Source of the DNA: an uncultured Candidatus Nemicrothrix sp. | Lineage (GTDB): Bacteria > Actinomycetota > Acidimicrobiia > Acidimicrobiales > Acidimicrobilacustridaceae | NCBI GenBank assembly: GCA_903827085.1 | Contig: CAIKHC010000170.1 | Coordinates: forward strand, 1 to 13,243 | DNA length: 13,243 nt | Direction: 5' to 3' | In this document: piece by piece, positions 1 to 6,660 of the stretch | Position numbering within the stretch: the stretch's first letter is position 1 | How the letters are laid out: each line of letters begins with the position of its first letter | Made by a program: the position numbers and the translations under genes | The notes under the pieces: generated by a model | What the model saw: the letters and a program-made list of their open reading frames with translations, nothing else | The model's database searches: none | What the model was told of the DNA's origin: nothing

Positions 1-235
1 CGTCGTGATACGGAACAAAGTTTTCCGTCCGGCAGAGTTGAGGTCCGTTCGCCGTTGCTTCCCGGTAGTGGAGCCAAGGGCCGTCGTCGGGCCATGTCAT
101 GAGATCATCGATCCATTCACGAAGCTCGGCTACCCCTTGGGGCTGCAGAGGCTCGGTAAGCACCCAACCGAACTTCTGAAAATGGTCGGCGGCATCGGGG
201 CCGGGTTCGATGGTGTCAAAGAATGGCTCGTCCAC
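1..235 (-). CDS. Phytanoyl-CoA dioxygenase (PhyH)-like oxygenase, N-terminal part
   Basis: The minus strand is open from a GTG at 235 to the window edge, giving 78 residues beginning M-D-E-P-F-F-D-T. An in-frame TAG lies only four codons upstream of the GTG (245-247), so this start is well bounded. The segment FGWVLTEPL followed by an acidic helix, and then LCRTENFVPYH, resembles the N-terminal part of PhyH-family Fe(II)/2-oxoglutarate oxygenases, where the chain enters the double-stranded beta-helix. The diagnostic iron-binding HxD...H motif would lie beyond the window, so catalytic competence cannot be judged. The gene is divergent from the sulfatase-family gene, with only 35 bases between the two start codons, and a TAGCAT -10-like box lies 6 bases upstream of its GTG. 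PhyH proteins hydroxylate diverse substrates, including acyl-CoAs and some aminophosphonates. The frame is convincing; the exact function is open. Confidence 0.68.
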   Translation of the reverse strand, partial: MDEPFFDTIEPGPDAADHFQKFGWVLTEPLQPQGVAELREWIDDLMTWPDDGPWLHYREATANGPQLCRTENFVPYHD

Positions 236-241
236 ATCGCG

Positions 242-247
242 ATGCTA
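242..247 (-). promoter_or_regulatory. -10-like box TAGCAT for the PhyH-like gene
   Basis: On the minus strand TAGCAT is followed by exactly six bases (CGCGAT) and then the GTG start at 235. This spacing fits leaderless transcription beginning at or next to the start codon, as is common in actinobacteria. No convincing -35 box or Shine-Dalgarno site is seen. Confidence 0.42.
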
Positions 248-258
248 GGCCTGTGTCC

Positions 259-264
259 TACGCT
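259..264 (+). promoter_or_regulatory. -10-like box TACGCT for the sulfatase-family gene
   Basis: TACGCT is followed by six bases (CCGGAT) and then ATG at 271, the same geometry as the opposing promoter at 242-247. The two -10-like boxes are 11 bases apart and back to back, so the divergent genes would compete for, or share, control of this short region. There is no clear Shine-Dalgarno sequence. Confidence 0.42.
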
Positions 265-270
265 CCGGAT

Positions 271-1689
271 ATGGCCGATGCTCGTCCGAACATTCTTTTC
301 ATCACGCTCGATGAATTCAGGGCCGAGTGTCTTTCGGCGGCCGGCCACCCGGTGGTGCAAACCCCAGCACTTGATGAACTCTGCGCCGAGTCGGTGCGCT
401 TCGCCAGGCACTATGGACAGGCCTCTCCATGCGCGCCCGGCCGAGCGGCGCTCTACACCGGCACCTATCAGATGAATAACCGCGTGGTGATGAATGGTTC
501 GCCGCTCGATGCCCGCTTCGACAACATCGCGCTTGCCGCTCGCCGAAATGGGTACGACCCGGTGCTGTTCGGCTACACCGATCAAGCGATCGATCCCCGA
601 ACGGTTGCGGCAGACGATCCGCGTTTGTTGACCTACGAAGGTGTGCTTCCCGGATTTCGATGTGAACTCGATCTCACTCGTGGACGTGAAGCGTGGGCGG
701 ATTGGGTGCGTGCGCAGGGTTACGACATGCCTGTTGACCCTGAAGAAGGACTCGCAACGGAATCGGAACGTCCTGCCAACTTGGGAATCAGCGCGTTTCT
801 CACCAACCAATTTCTTGAATGGCTTCCGGGTCACGACGAACCTTGGTTTGTTCATTTGAGTCACCTACGCCCACATCCGCCGTTTGCAGCTGCAGGGGAG
901 TGGGCGACGGCCTACGAGCGTGCTTCGGTAGATCTTCCGAATGCTCCTGGATCAGACCTCCATCCTCTTCACGAATTTTTGTTGTCGATTTCGTACTTCG
1001 CTGCACCGGAGGACGAAGCGGGTCTGCGTGAGATGCGTGCGCAGTACTACGGAATGATTAGCGACGTTGACCAGCAACTCGGTCGGGTGTGGAACGCACT
1101 TCGTGAATTAGGGCAATGGGACAACACCATCGTGATTGTGACGGCAGATCACGGTGAGCAACTTGGTGACCACGGCATGGTGCAGAAGATGGGCTGGTTC
1201 GAGGAAAGTTTTCATATTCCGCTGATCGTTCGCAACCCTCGAACCTCGCGAACTGGCGGCGGAGTGGTTGAGGCCTTCACTGAAGCGGTCGATGTTTTCC
1301 CGACGCTGTGTGAGTTGATCGACATCCCGGTTCCTCGGCAATGCGATGGCCGTTCGTTACGACCATTTCTCGAGGGCGAAACACCCGATGAATGGCGAGA
1401 TGCGGCCTATTGGGAATTTGACTGGCGATTCTTCACTGCTGGTCGCGACGGAGCGATGTGGCCACAGGACCGTCGGAGCGTGAGCCATCAGCTCACCGTC
1501 CGACGATGCGAAGACGTTGCCTACGTGCAATTCGCCGATGGCGATTCGCTTGTCTACGACCTTGCGGCTGATCCGACATGGCGCACGATGTTGTCTGATC
1601 CGCAGAGGGCGTGGGCCGAAGCACGCAAGATGTTGGCGTGGCGGGCGCAGCACACTGATCGAACTCTTACGGGGACGTTTCTTCCGTAG
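271..1689 (+). CDS. Sulfatase-superfamily hydrolase, phosphonate monoester hydrolase-like
   Basis: This 472-residue enzyme belongs to the alkaline phosphatase/sulfatase superfamily. NILFITLDEF near the N-terminus carries the metal ligand D14. The formylglycine motif C54-A-P-G-R58 (CxPxR type) sits in PCAPGRAALYTG. TADHGEQLGDH supplies D293/H294, with K306 in the following QKMGW stretch. MNNR, LDAR, GYDPVLFGYT, DPRT, RPHPPF and the C-terminal HTDRTLT recall characterised phosphonate monoester hydrolases (PMH, PehA type) more than ordinary arylsulfatases; this is a comparison from memory. Expected chemistry is cytoplasmic hydrolysis of a phosphonate or phosphate monoester/diester, or of a sulfate ester. 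No signal peptide is visible. The Cys must be converted to formylglycine by a maturase not present in the window. The ATG at 271 was preferred to the one at 223 because homologues begin just before NILF and a -10 box sits immediately upstream. The gene is divergent from the PhyH-like gene. Confidence 0.87.
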   Translation: MADARPNILFITLDEFRAECLSAAGHPVVQTPALDELCAESVRFARHYGQASPCAPGRAALYTGTYQMNNRVVMNGSPLDARFDNIALAARRNGYDPVLFGYTDQAIDPRTVAADDPRLLTYEGVLPGFRCELDLTRGREAWADWVRAQGYDMPVDPEEGLATESERPANLGISAFLTNQFLEWLPGHDEPWFVHLSHLRPHPPFAAAGEWATAYERASVDLPNAPGSDLHPLHEFLLSISYFAAPEDEAGLREMRAQYYGMISDVDQQLGRVWNALRELGQWDNTIVIVTADHGEQLGDHGMVQKMGWFEESFHIPLIVRNPRTSRTGGGVVEAFTEAVDVFPTLCELIDIPVPRQCDGRSLRPFLEGETPDEWRDAAYWEFDWRFFTAGRDGAMWPQDRRSVSHQLTVRRCEDVAYVQFADGDSLVYDLAADPTWRTMLSDPQRAWAEARKMLAWRAQHTDRTLTGTFLP

Positions 1690-1715
1690 GTGAGGCGCGA
1701 CGAACCGGTTCGTTC

Positions 1716-1721
1716 TATGGT
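1716..1721 (+). promoter_or_regulatory. Possible -10-like box TATGGT before the single-domain VOC gene
   Basis: TATGGT lies 8 bases before ATG 1730, in the 40-base gap after the sulfatase-family gene. The gap has no Shine-Dalgarno site. The spacing is two bases longer than at the four clearer leaderless-type starts, so support is weaker, and co-transcription with the upstream gene remains possible. Confidence 0.25.
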
Positions 1722-1729
1722 CGGCATCC

Positions 1730-2179
1730 ATGATGCGCTTCAACCACATGGAACTGACCTTTGCCCCCGGAACCCTCACGCCGGAGTTCCGTGACCAAGT
1801 CCGTGCCTTTTATGGCGGACTCTTCGGCTGGGACTGCAAGGACACCGAAATTCTTGGGCAGAGTGGCTTGCTGATGATGCTCGATGAACGCGCAACACAG
1901 TTCATCTTGTTGGCGGAAAATCCGAATCCGATCTCGTCGCCCGGTTACGACCATCTGGGTCTTCTGCACGACACCCGTGAGGAAGTCGACGCACTTTGCA
2001 CACGCATCGTGGAAATGCAGAAAACCGAACCGGACATCAAGCTGAAGGTCTATGACGACCTTGTGAACCCGGCGAGTACGGTCCACGCGTTCTACGTGAA
2101 GCACTTGTTGCCGATTTGGTTCGACGTGCAGTGCATCGAATACACCGCACCGCCTGAACGCAATTGGCACTACGGCTAA
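1730..2179 (+). CDS. Single-domain VOC-family protein (glyoxalase/dioxygenase fold)
   Basis: This 149-residue protein has the length of one vicinal-oxygen-chelate domain pair. The start NHMELTF, the helix RAFYGGLFGW, the second-module DHLGLL and the end IEYTAPP fit the fold. The family metal triad appears complete: H6, H75 and E137, at the usual His/His/Glu positions. VOC proteins include glyoxalase I, extradiol dioxygenases, epimerases and antibiotic-binding proteins, and motifs alone do not choose between them. It follows the sulfatase-family gene after 40 bases on the same strand and converges on the SDR gene, whose stop is 9 bases beyond. It starts at ATG 1730, with a second ATG immediately after at 1733. 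No Shine-Dalgarno site is seen. It may act on the product of the PhyH/sulfatase pair, which is inference from position only. Confidence 0.75.
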   Translation: MMRFNHMELTFAPGTLTPEFRDQVRAFYGGLFGWDCKDTEILGQSGLLMMLDERATQFILLAENPNPISSPGYDHLGLLHDTREEVDALCTRIVEMQKTEPDIKLKVYDDLVNPASTVHAFYVKHLLPIWFDVQCIEYTAPPERNWHYG

Positions 2180-2187
2180 GCGAGACC

Positions 2188-3090
2188 TCAGTCGAGGTAG
2201 CGAATGCCTGTGAGTTCCTCGGACTCGTTCCAGAGTCGTTGCGCATCGTTGGTGTTACGGGCTCGCTTGGTCGGCGTTTCGAGTTTTGGTGAACCGAACA
2301 TCAGATAGCGCGGACCAAAAAAGTCGCCGCCTTTGGCCGACGGGTCGACGCATGCGCGCACAAAGGGAAGTGCTCCCTTGGCTGCCGATTGTCCGAATCC
2401 GCCGATTGGTTTCAGCAACTTATTGAGCAGGCCAGAGCCCTCGACTCCAAGATCGGTGCGGCTTCCGCCGGGATGAGCGGTGAGGGCAATCGTTGATGCG
2501 CCAGCGAGTGAGAGGCGGCGTTGAAGATCGAGTGAGAACAGCAAGTTGGCCAACTTGCTCTGGAAGTACGCCGGCCAGCGCGAGTAGCGATGGCGCTCGT
2601 AGTTGAGATCGTCGAGGTGCATCTTTCCGGGGCGGTGTCCCATGCTTGAGTGGTTCACAACACGAGAACCGGGAGTTGCGAGAAGCATCGGTAACACCAA
2701 ACCAGTCAATGCGAAATGGCCGAGGTGATTGACGCCGAATTGCGTCTCGAAACCGTCAACCGTCGTTGACTCATCGACGGCCATAAGTCCGGCGTTATTG
2801 CCGAGGATGTCGAGTCGGTCGACTGTGGAGTGAAGGCGTTCCGAAAATGTCTTTACCGACGAAAGATCGGCGAGATCCAACGTCATTGTTTCGACTGTCC
2901 CACGGGGGGATTTCATTCGGATCTTGTTGGCCGCTTCAGTGGCTTTGGTTTCGTTGCGGCAGGCCATGATGACGCGAGCGCCAGCACCTGCGAGGTCGGA
3001 CGCGATGTGGAAGCCGAGTCCGGCATTCGAACCGGTAACGACGGCAACCTTTCCAGTGAGGTCCGGAATGTCGGAAGTGGTCCAAGTCAT
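2188..3090 (-). CDS. Short-chain dehydrogenase/reductase (retinol dehydrogenase/WW-oxidoreductase-like)
   Basis: This 300-residue classical-type SDR catalyses NAD(P)-dependent oxidation or reduction of an alcohol/carbonyl. The Rossmann cofactor motif T19-G-S-N-A-G-L-G26 is intact. ACR (R45) after the second strand suggests NADP(H) preference. NNAG is at 98-101. The catalytic tetrad is visible as N121, S148/S149 in NHSSMGH, Y175 and K179 (YFQSK). The long C-terminal part with AHPGGSRTDL is typical of retinol-dehydrogenase-like SDRs. It is the last gene of the minus-strand set; its start follows the alpha/beta hydrolase stop by 38 bases, with an AAAGG Shine-Dalgarno (3098-3102) seven bases before the ATG. 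Neighbouring AKR and esterase genes suggest it handles an alcohol released or formed in the same pathway. The specific substrate is unknown. Confidence 0.9.
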   Translation of the reverse strand: MTWTTSDIPDLTGKVAVVTGSNAGLGFHIASDLAGAGARVIMACRNETKATEAANKIRMKSPRGTVETMTLDLADLSSVKTFSERLHSTVDRLDILGNNAGLMAVDESTTVDGFETQFGVNHLGHFALTGLVLPMLLATPGSRVVNHSSMGHRPGKMHLDDLNYERHRYSRWPAYFQSKLANLLFSLDLQRRLSLAGASTIALTAHPGGSRTDLGVEGSGLLNKLLKPIGGFGQSAAKGALPFVRACVDPSAKGGDFFGPRYLMFGSPKLETPTKRARNTNDAQRLWNESEELTGIRYLD

Positions 3091-3128
3091 GGTGTCGCCT
3101 TTAGGGGTTTCGATGCTGGGGTTGCGCC

Positions 3129-4031
3129 TCAGACATTAAGGAATTGTTCGAGAATACGGGCGAGTTCAACCGGTTGGTCGCCCTGGATGCTGTGGCCGGC
3201 CTGCTCTACGTGAATGATCTGCGCATCGGGCCGGCGTTTCACGAGCTCGGCTTCGTCGGCATCGTCTACAACTGACTGCGGGAGCATTCCTCGGGCCAGC
3301 AGGATCGGCATCGAACTATCGCCAATGACTTCCCACAGCGAGGAGAAGTCAGGATGCTCGCCGCCGGTTTCCAGCATCCGCCGATAACGCCATACCCAAG
3401 AACCATCGTCGAGCTGGAGTGCGTTGTGAAGGATGCCGCGCCGTAACGAAGATTCGGTTCGCGTCGGATTGAATTCAATCGTTCGGGCAAGGAGTTCATC
3501 AAAGTTGGGAAACGATTCTGGCCCGTTGATGAAATTGGCGATCTGTTGTGCCTTGGGGCCGTCAACACCGGGAGTGACGTCGACTAGTGCAAGCCGTCGA
3601 ACGAGTTCGGGTGCGTGTCCGGCGAGCGCTACCGATGTCATTCCTCCGAGCGACATGCCAACAACAAGTTGCGCGTCTGGGGCAAGTTCTCGGATCACGA
3701 CGGCAACGTCTTCAGCGTTGGCGAAGATGTTGAGGCTTCCGTTCGCTCCGCCGTCAGAGTGACCGTGACCGGGAAGGTCGATTGCGACAAGCGGTCGGTT
3801 GAGTGCGAGGGCAACGGTGTCCCACGTATGGGCGTTTTGGGCTCCGCCGTGTAGGAACACGATCTCTGGTGATCCGGTTCCCCAGACCAATGCGCTCAAC
3901 GATCGATCGGTGTCGACGGCTACGTCGACACGGCGAACTTTGGGCGGTCCGTTCCACACAATTCCAACTTCGGTGGCATTGTCCTCGAAGTAGGAGAACT
4001 CGTCGTAGGGAACACGTTCGATTGCAGACAC
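3129..4031 (-). CDS. Alpha/beta-fold hydrolase
   Basis: This 300-residue alpha/beta hydrolase has the oxyanion strand LHGGAQNAHTW (60-70), the strand AIDLPGHGHSD, the nucleophile elbow G125-M-S127-L-G-G and the catalytic His in QAGHS (H280). The acid is probably an Asp in the VVDDADEAE stretch. The arrangement is that of esterases, C-C meta-cleavage hydrolases and epoxide/lactone hydrolases; the Ser nucleophile argues against a haloalkane dehalogenase or epoxide hydrolase, which use Asp. I chose the GTG at 4031: AAAGGA (4038-4043) lies six bases upstream, and the longer ATG start at 4112 would run back into the AKR coding region and add a low-complexity, non-family leader. The gap from the AKR stop is only 10 bases and the site overlaps that stop codon, so translation is probably coupled. 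Confidence 0.88.
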   Translation of the reverse strand: MSAIERVPYDEFSYFEDNATEVGIVWNGPPKVRRVDVAVDTDRSLSALVWGTGSPEIVFLHGGAQNAHTWDTVALALNRPLVAIDLPGHGHSDGGANGSLNIFANAEDVAVVIRELAPDAQLVVGMSLGGMTSVALAGHAPELVRRLALVDVTPGVDGPKAQQIANFINGPESFPNFDELLARTIEFNPTRTESSLRRGILHNALQLDDGSWVWRYRRMLETGGEHPDFSSLWEVIGDSSMPILLARGMLPQSVVDDADEAELVKRRPDAQIIHVEQAGHSIQGDQPVELARILEQFLNV

Positions 4032-4041
4032 TTGGTTTCCT

Positions 4042-5073
4042 TTAGGAGGGACGGCGACGGGCCGACGCGCGCAATGAGGGTGGATCAATTGACTTGTCTT
4101 CTTCAACGACATCTTCGCCAGGAGCCACGACGCGGTCGATGGCGTCGAGGAGGTCGGCGTCGAGGCGCAGTTCAGCGCATGTGATGAGGTCGTCGAGTTG
4201 TTCCATGGTTCGTGGCCCGATGATCACTGAAGTCACATTTGGGTGTTCCATGGCCCACGCAGTCGCGAGGTGGGCGAGCGGTAGTCCGGCCTGATCGGCG
4301 AGTGACTGCAAGGCCACCGTTGCGTCGAGCCGTGCCCGATTTTGTGGGCTGTCGAGTTCCTGGCCCCATCGCTTGCCCATCATGGCGAGACGAGATGATT
4401 CGGGAACGTCGCCGATTTCGCGGTAGCGACCCGAAAGCCAGCTTCCGCCAAGAGGGCTGTAGGTGATGACGCCCATTCCGTAACGCGAACACGTCGGAAG
4501 GACTTGACGTTCAATGCGACGCTTGAGAATCGAATACGAGGCTTGTTCGCAGCGGAACTTCACGAAGCCCATTTTCTCGGCGGTCCATTGCGCCTCGACC
4601 ATTCGCTCAGTGGGCCACGCGGAATGTCCGGCGTAAATGATCTTGCCGGCGGCTGTGAGATTGGTGAGGCCGCTCATTGAGTCCTCAAGAGCAACGCTCT
4701 CGTCGAAGCGGTGCAATTGGAAGAGGTCGATGCGGTCGGTATCGAGCCGGCGGAGACTTCCTTCGATTGCTTGCGCCATCCAACGGCGCGAGTTGCCTTT
4801 TTGGTTCCGGTCGGAACCCATCGGGTGATACATCTTCGTGGCGATCACGAGTTCATCGCGACGACCGGCGATTGCTTTGCCGACGATCTCTTCGCTTTCG
4901 CCGCCGGAGTACGCGTCGGCAGTGTCGATGAAGTTGATGCCCGAATCGAGAGCTTTGTGGATGATGCGTATGCATTCGGCGTGATCGGTGTTGCCCATTT
5001 GGCCGAACATCATTGCGCCGAGGCAATAGCGACTGACCGAGACGCCAGTCGTTCCAAGTGATGCGTACTTCAT
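4042..5073 (-). CDS. Aldo/keto reductase
   Basis: This 343-residue AKR is a soluble NADPH-dependent carbonyl reductase or alcohol dehydrogenase with a TIM barrel. The catalytic tetrad is readable: D50 and Y55 in FIDTADAY, K80 in VIATKMY and H121 in FQLHRFD. GMGVITYSPLGG and the C-terminal SVIIGPRTMEQL (phosphate-binding region) match the bacterial YajO/Tas/Kv-beta-like branch. The C-terminus carries a charged tail (EEDKSID...RASARRR) beyond the usual fold. AGGGGG (5078-5083) lies four bases before the ATG and may serve as ribosome binding site. It sits 40 bases downstream of the carboxylesterase and 10 bases upstream of the alpha/beta hydrolase, so co-transcription is likely. A perfect 13-base inverted repeat lies in the upstream gap. 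The physiological substrate is unknown. Confidence 0.9.
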   Translation of the reverse strand: MKYASLGTTGVSVSRYCLGAMMFGQMGNTDHAECIRIIHKALDSGINFIDTADAYSGGESEEIVGKAIAGRRDELVIATKMYHPMGSDRNQKGNSRRWMAQAIEGSLRRLDTDRIDLFQLHRFDESVALEDSMSGLTNLTAAGKIIYAGHSAWPTERMVEAQWTAEKMGFVKFRCEQASYSILKRRIERQVLPTCSRYGMGVITYSPLGGSWLSGRYREIGDVPESSRLAMMGKRWGQELDSPQNRARLDATVALQSLADQAGLPLAHLATAWAMEHPNVTSVIIGPRTMEQLDDLITCAELRLDADLLDAIDRVVAPGEDVVEEDKSIDPPSLRASARRRPS

Positions 5074-5090
5074 TGTTCCCCCTGAAAGTG

Positions 5091-5103
5091 TTGATCAGAT
5101 CAA
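5091..5103. promoter_or_regulatory. Perfect 13-base inverted repeat TTGATCAGATCAA
   Basis: Two TTGATC half-sites face each other around a central A, in the 40-base gap between the carboxylesterase stop and the AKR start. A third TGATCA lies at 5111-5116, over the esterase stop codon. A one-base loop excludes a hairpin terminator, so a dimeric regulator site is the more natural reading. Its short length and internal position in an apparent operon keep this tentative. Confidence 0.3.
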
Positions 5104-5113
5104 TGAGATGTGA

Positions 5114-6577
5114 TCATGAGCCCCATGCTTGCCGAACTTGGCGGTTCGGGTCACGTTCAATGGTGACATCTCTGCCGAGAATTGCCGTCGCTCGCTCTGT
5201 CGTGTTGTAGGCGGGCCAGTTTTGATCGCCAAGCGATGGAACGCCGTTGGTGGCAAAGTCGGCCCACGAACGTTGCATCAGTGACGCTAACGACATTGCC
5301 TGTTCGGGATCGGAAACAAATGTGTCCCACCCGTCCGCATCAATAGTTGTGAATGGGAAGGGGATATCGACGCCATGGGGCGAGCCCATATCGGGTGACG
5401 ACGCTTCCCAATCAAAGCGGTACATCCACGTGGGGCTATGTGCTGAGCGGGCTTCAGCAATGCGAAGTGCGGGTAGCCACATCGCGATATCGGTGTTGGC
5501 CCGTCGCCACGCTTCCGGCGGTTCGGAAGCGTCAGTCGCTCCATATGCATCGATCAGCGCATCGACATTGCCGCCGGCCGCCGTAAGTCGTGTGCGCAGG
5601 CCATCAGCAGTGAGAGAGCCCGCTGCAGGATCAAACATTTTGAACAGATCCATTTCATCGCGGTTGGTGCCGATGATGACCGGAACTGGGTTGAATCCCG
5701 ACGACGCTGCTTCGAGCCAGGTTTGCGGGAGCACGACACCGTCGACGACGGGATGGAAGGGCATCGTGCCAACCGTGCTGAAGAGTTCCATGGCCGCGTT
5801 TGCTTGTGCATCAATGATTTGCGCACCTGACATCGAACGAAGCGCGTCAACGTCGACAGTGTCGAGACCTGCCGAGCGAGCGAATGCCTCCGCAACGAGC
5901 TGTGCTTTGTCTCGATGAAGAAGAAGGTCGGTCGCCCCGCTCTGAACGATTGCTCGTTGAAAAAGTCCAACCGCCGCCGGCATGGCGAGGAGGGAGAGGA
6001 CGCTCCCGCCGCCTGCTGATTCGCCGAAGATGGTGATGTTGTCGGGATCGCCGCCGAACGCGCTGATGTTGTCGCGTACCCATTTGAGAGCAGCGACCTG
6101 GTCGAGCAGTCCTACGTTTGGTGTGCAGGATGGATCGTCGATCACAAGAAAGCCGAGTGCGCCGAGTCGGTAGTTGATTGTGACAACCACGGTGTTGGTG
6201 GCGGCTGCCATCCGCGATCCGTCGTAGGCGGAGAGCGAACCGGCACCCAAAGAAAACGCACCACCGTGAATCCACACCAGAACGGGACGTACATCCTCGA
6301 CCGAGGGAGTCCATACGTTGAGGTTCAAGCAGTCGTCGGATTGGTTGCTACTTCCCATCCCTGGAACGAGACCGTCGAGAGGGCCTCCGTTCGGCTGCCA
6401 TGGGGCTGGTCCGTACATGGTCGCATCGCGGGTGTCAGCCCATGGAAAAACCGGGGATGGCGGAGCCCATCGGAGTTGGCCAACGGGCGCTTGAGCGAAG
6501 GGGATGCCGAGGAATGCCGTAGAGCCCGGAGTGGAGCGGCCTTGGAGGCTGCCGTCGGCAATCGAGACGGTCGTCAT
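5114..6577 (-). CDS. Type-B carboxylesterase
   Basis: This 487-residue serine esterase belongs to the carboxylesterase/cholinesterase family. Visible signatures are FLGIPFAQAPVGQLRW near the N-terminus, DDCLNLNVW (81-89), the oxyanion HGGAF (104-108), the nucleophile motif G185-E-S187-A-G-G, a probable acid Glu in GTNRDEMDLF, and the catalytic His in SPHGVDIPFPF. No signal peptide or membrane segment is seen, so it is probably cytoplasmic. The ATG at 6577 begins MTTVSIADGSLQGR as homologues do. An ATG six codons upstream (6595) is possible. The frame extends to 6688, but that would overlap the divergent aldolase gene. It would be the first gene of the minus-strand set, releasing an acid and an alcohol for the AKR and SDR downstream. 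The actual ester is unknown. Confidence 0.9.
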   Translation of the reverse strand: MTTVSIADGSLQGRSTPGSTAFLGIPFAQAPVGQLRWAPPSPVFPWADTRDATMYGPAPWQPNGGPLDGLVPGMGSSNQSDDCLNLNVWTPSVEDVRPVLVWIHGGAFSLGAGSLSAYDGSRMAAATNTVVVTINYRLGALGFLVIDDPSCTPNVGLLDQVAALKWVRDNISAFGGDPDNITIFGESAGGGSVLSLLAMPAAVGLFQRAIVQSGATDLLLHRDKAQLVAEAFARSAGLDTVDVDALRSMSGAQIIDAQANAAMELFSTVGTMPFHPVVDGVVLPQTWLEAASSGFNPVPVIIGTNRDEMDLFKMFDPAAGSLTADGLRTRLTAAGGNVDALIDAYGATDASEPPEAWRRANTDIAMWLPALRIAEARSAHSPTWMYRFDWEASSPDMGSPHGVDIPFPFTTIDADGWDTFVSDPEQAMSLASLMQRSWADFATNGVPSLGDQNWPAYNTTERATAILGRDVTIERDPNRQVRQAWGS

Positions 6578-6660
6578 TGCGAAAGGCAACCACATTCGAT
6601 GGTTCGGTGCGTCGGTTTGGCATCTAACGTGTCCCCATACGTCGACCGGGGGGTTGCGCG
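6578..6660. promoter_or_regulatory. Divergent intergenic control region with two imperfect inverted repeats
   Basis: These 83 bases separate the start codons of the two operons. I see AACCA-N7-TGGTT at 6588-6604, and ACGTGT-CCCC-ATACGT at 6627-6642 (one G:T mismatch in the arms). A -10-like TAACGT at 6625-6630 could serve the plus-strand operon; its only candidate -35, TTCGGT, is poor. The G-run before ATG 6661 may act as a weak ribosome site. No leaderless-type box is found at either start, unlike other transcription-unit starts here. A shared regulator site is plausible but unproven. Confidence 0.35.

Noticed and set aside
5..475. Open plus-strand frame of 156 codons at the left edge, and the 244-codon minus-strand frame at 130-864
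   Set aside because: Both overlap better-supported genes (PhyH-like on the minus strand, sulfatase-family on the plus strand) and translate to low-complexity Arg/Pro-rich sequence with no family motif.
2185..2198. ACCTC-AGTC-GAGGT hairpin between the convergent VOC and SDR genes
   Set aside because: A five-base stem, mostly inside the SDR end and without a T-run, is too weak to call a terminator.
4032..4112. Longer ATG start for the alpha/beta hydrolase
   Set aside because: It would overlap the end of the AKR gene and add 27 residues unlike the family; GTG 4031 has a good Shine-Dalgarno site at the right distance.
5247..5918. Plus-strand open frame of 223 codons within the carboxylesterase
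   Set aside because: It is antisense to catalytic and core regions of the esterase and shows no recognisable motif; a shadow frame.
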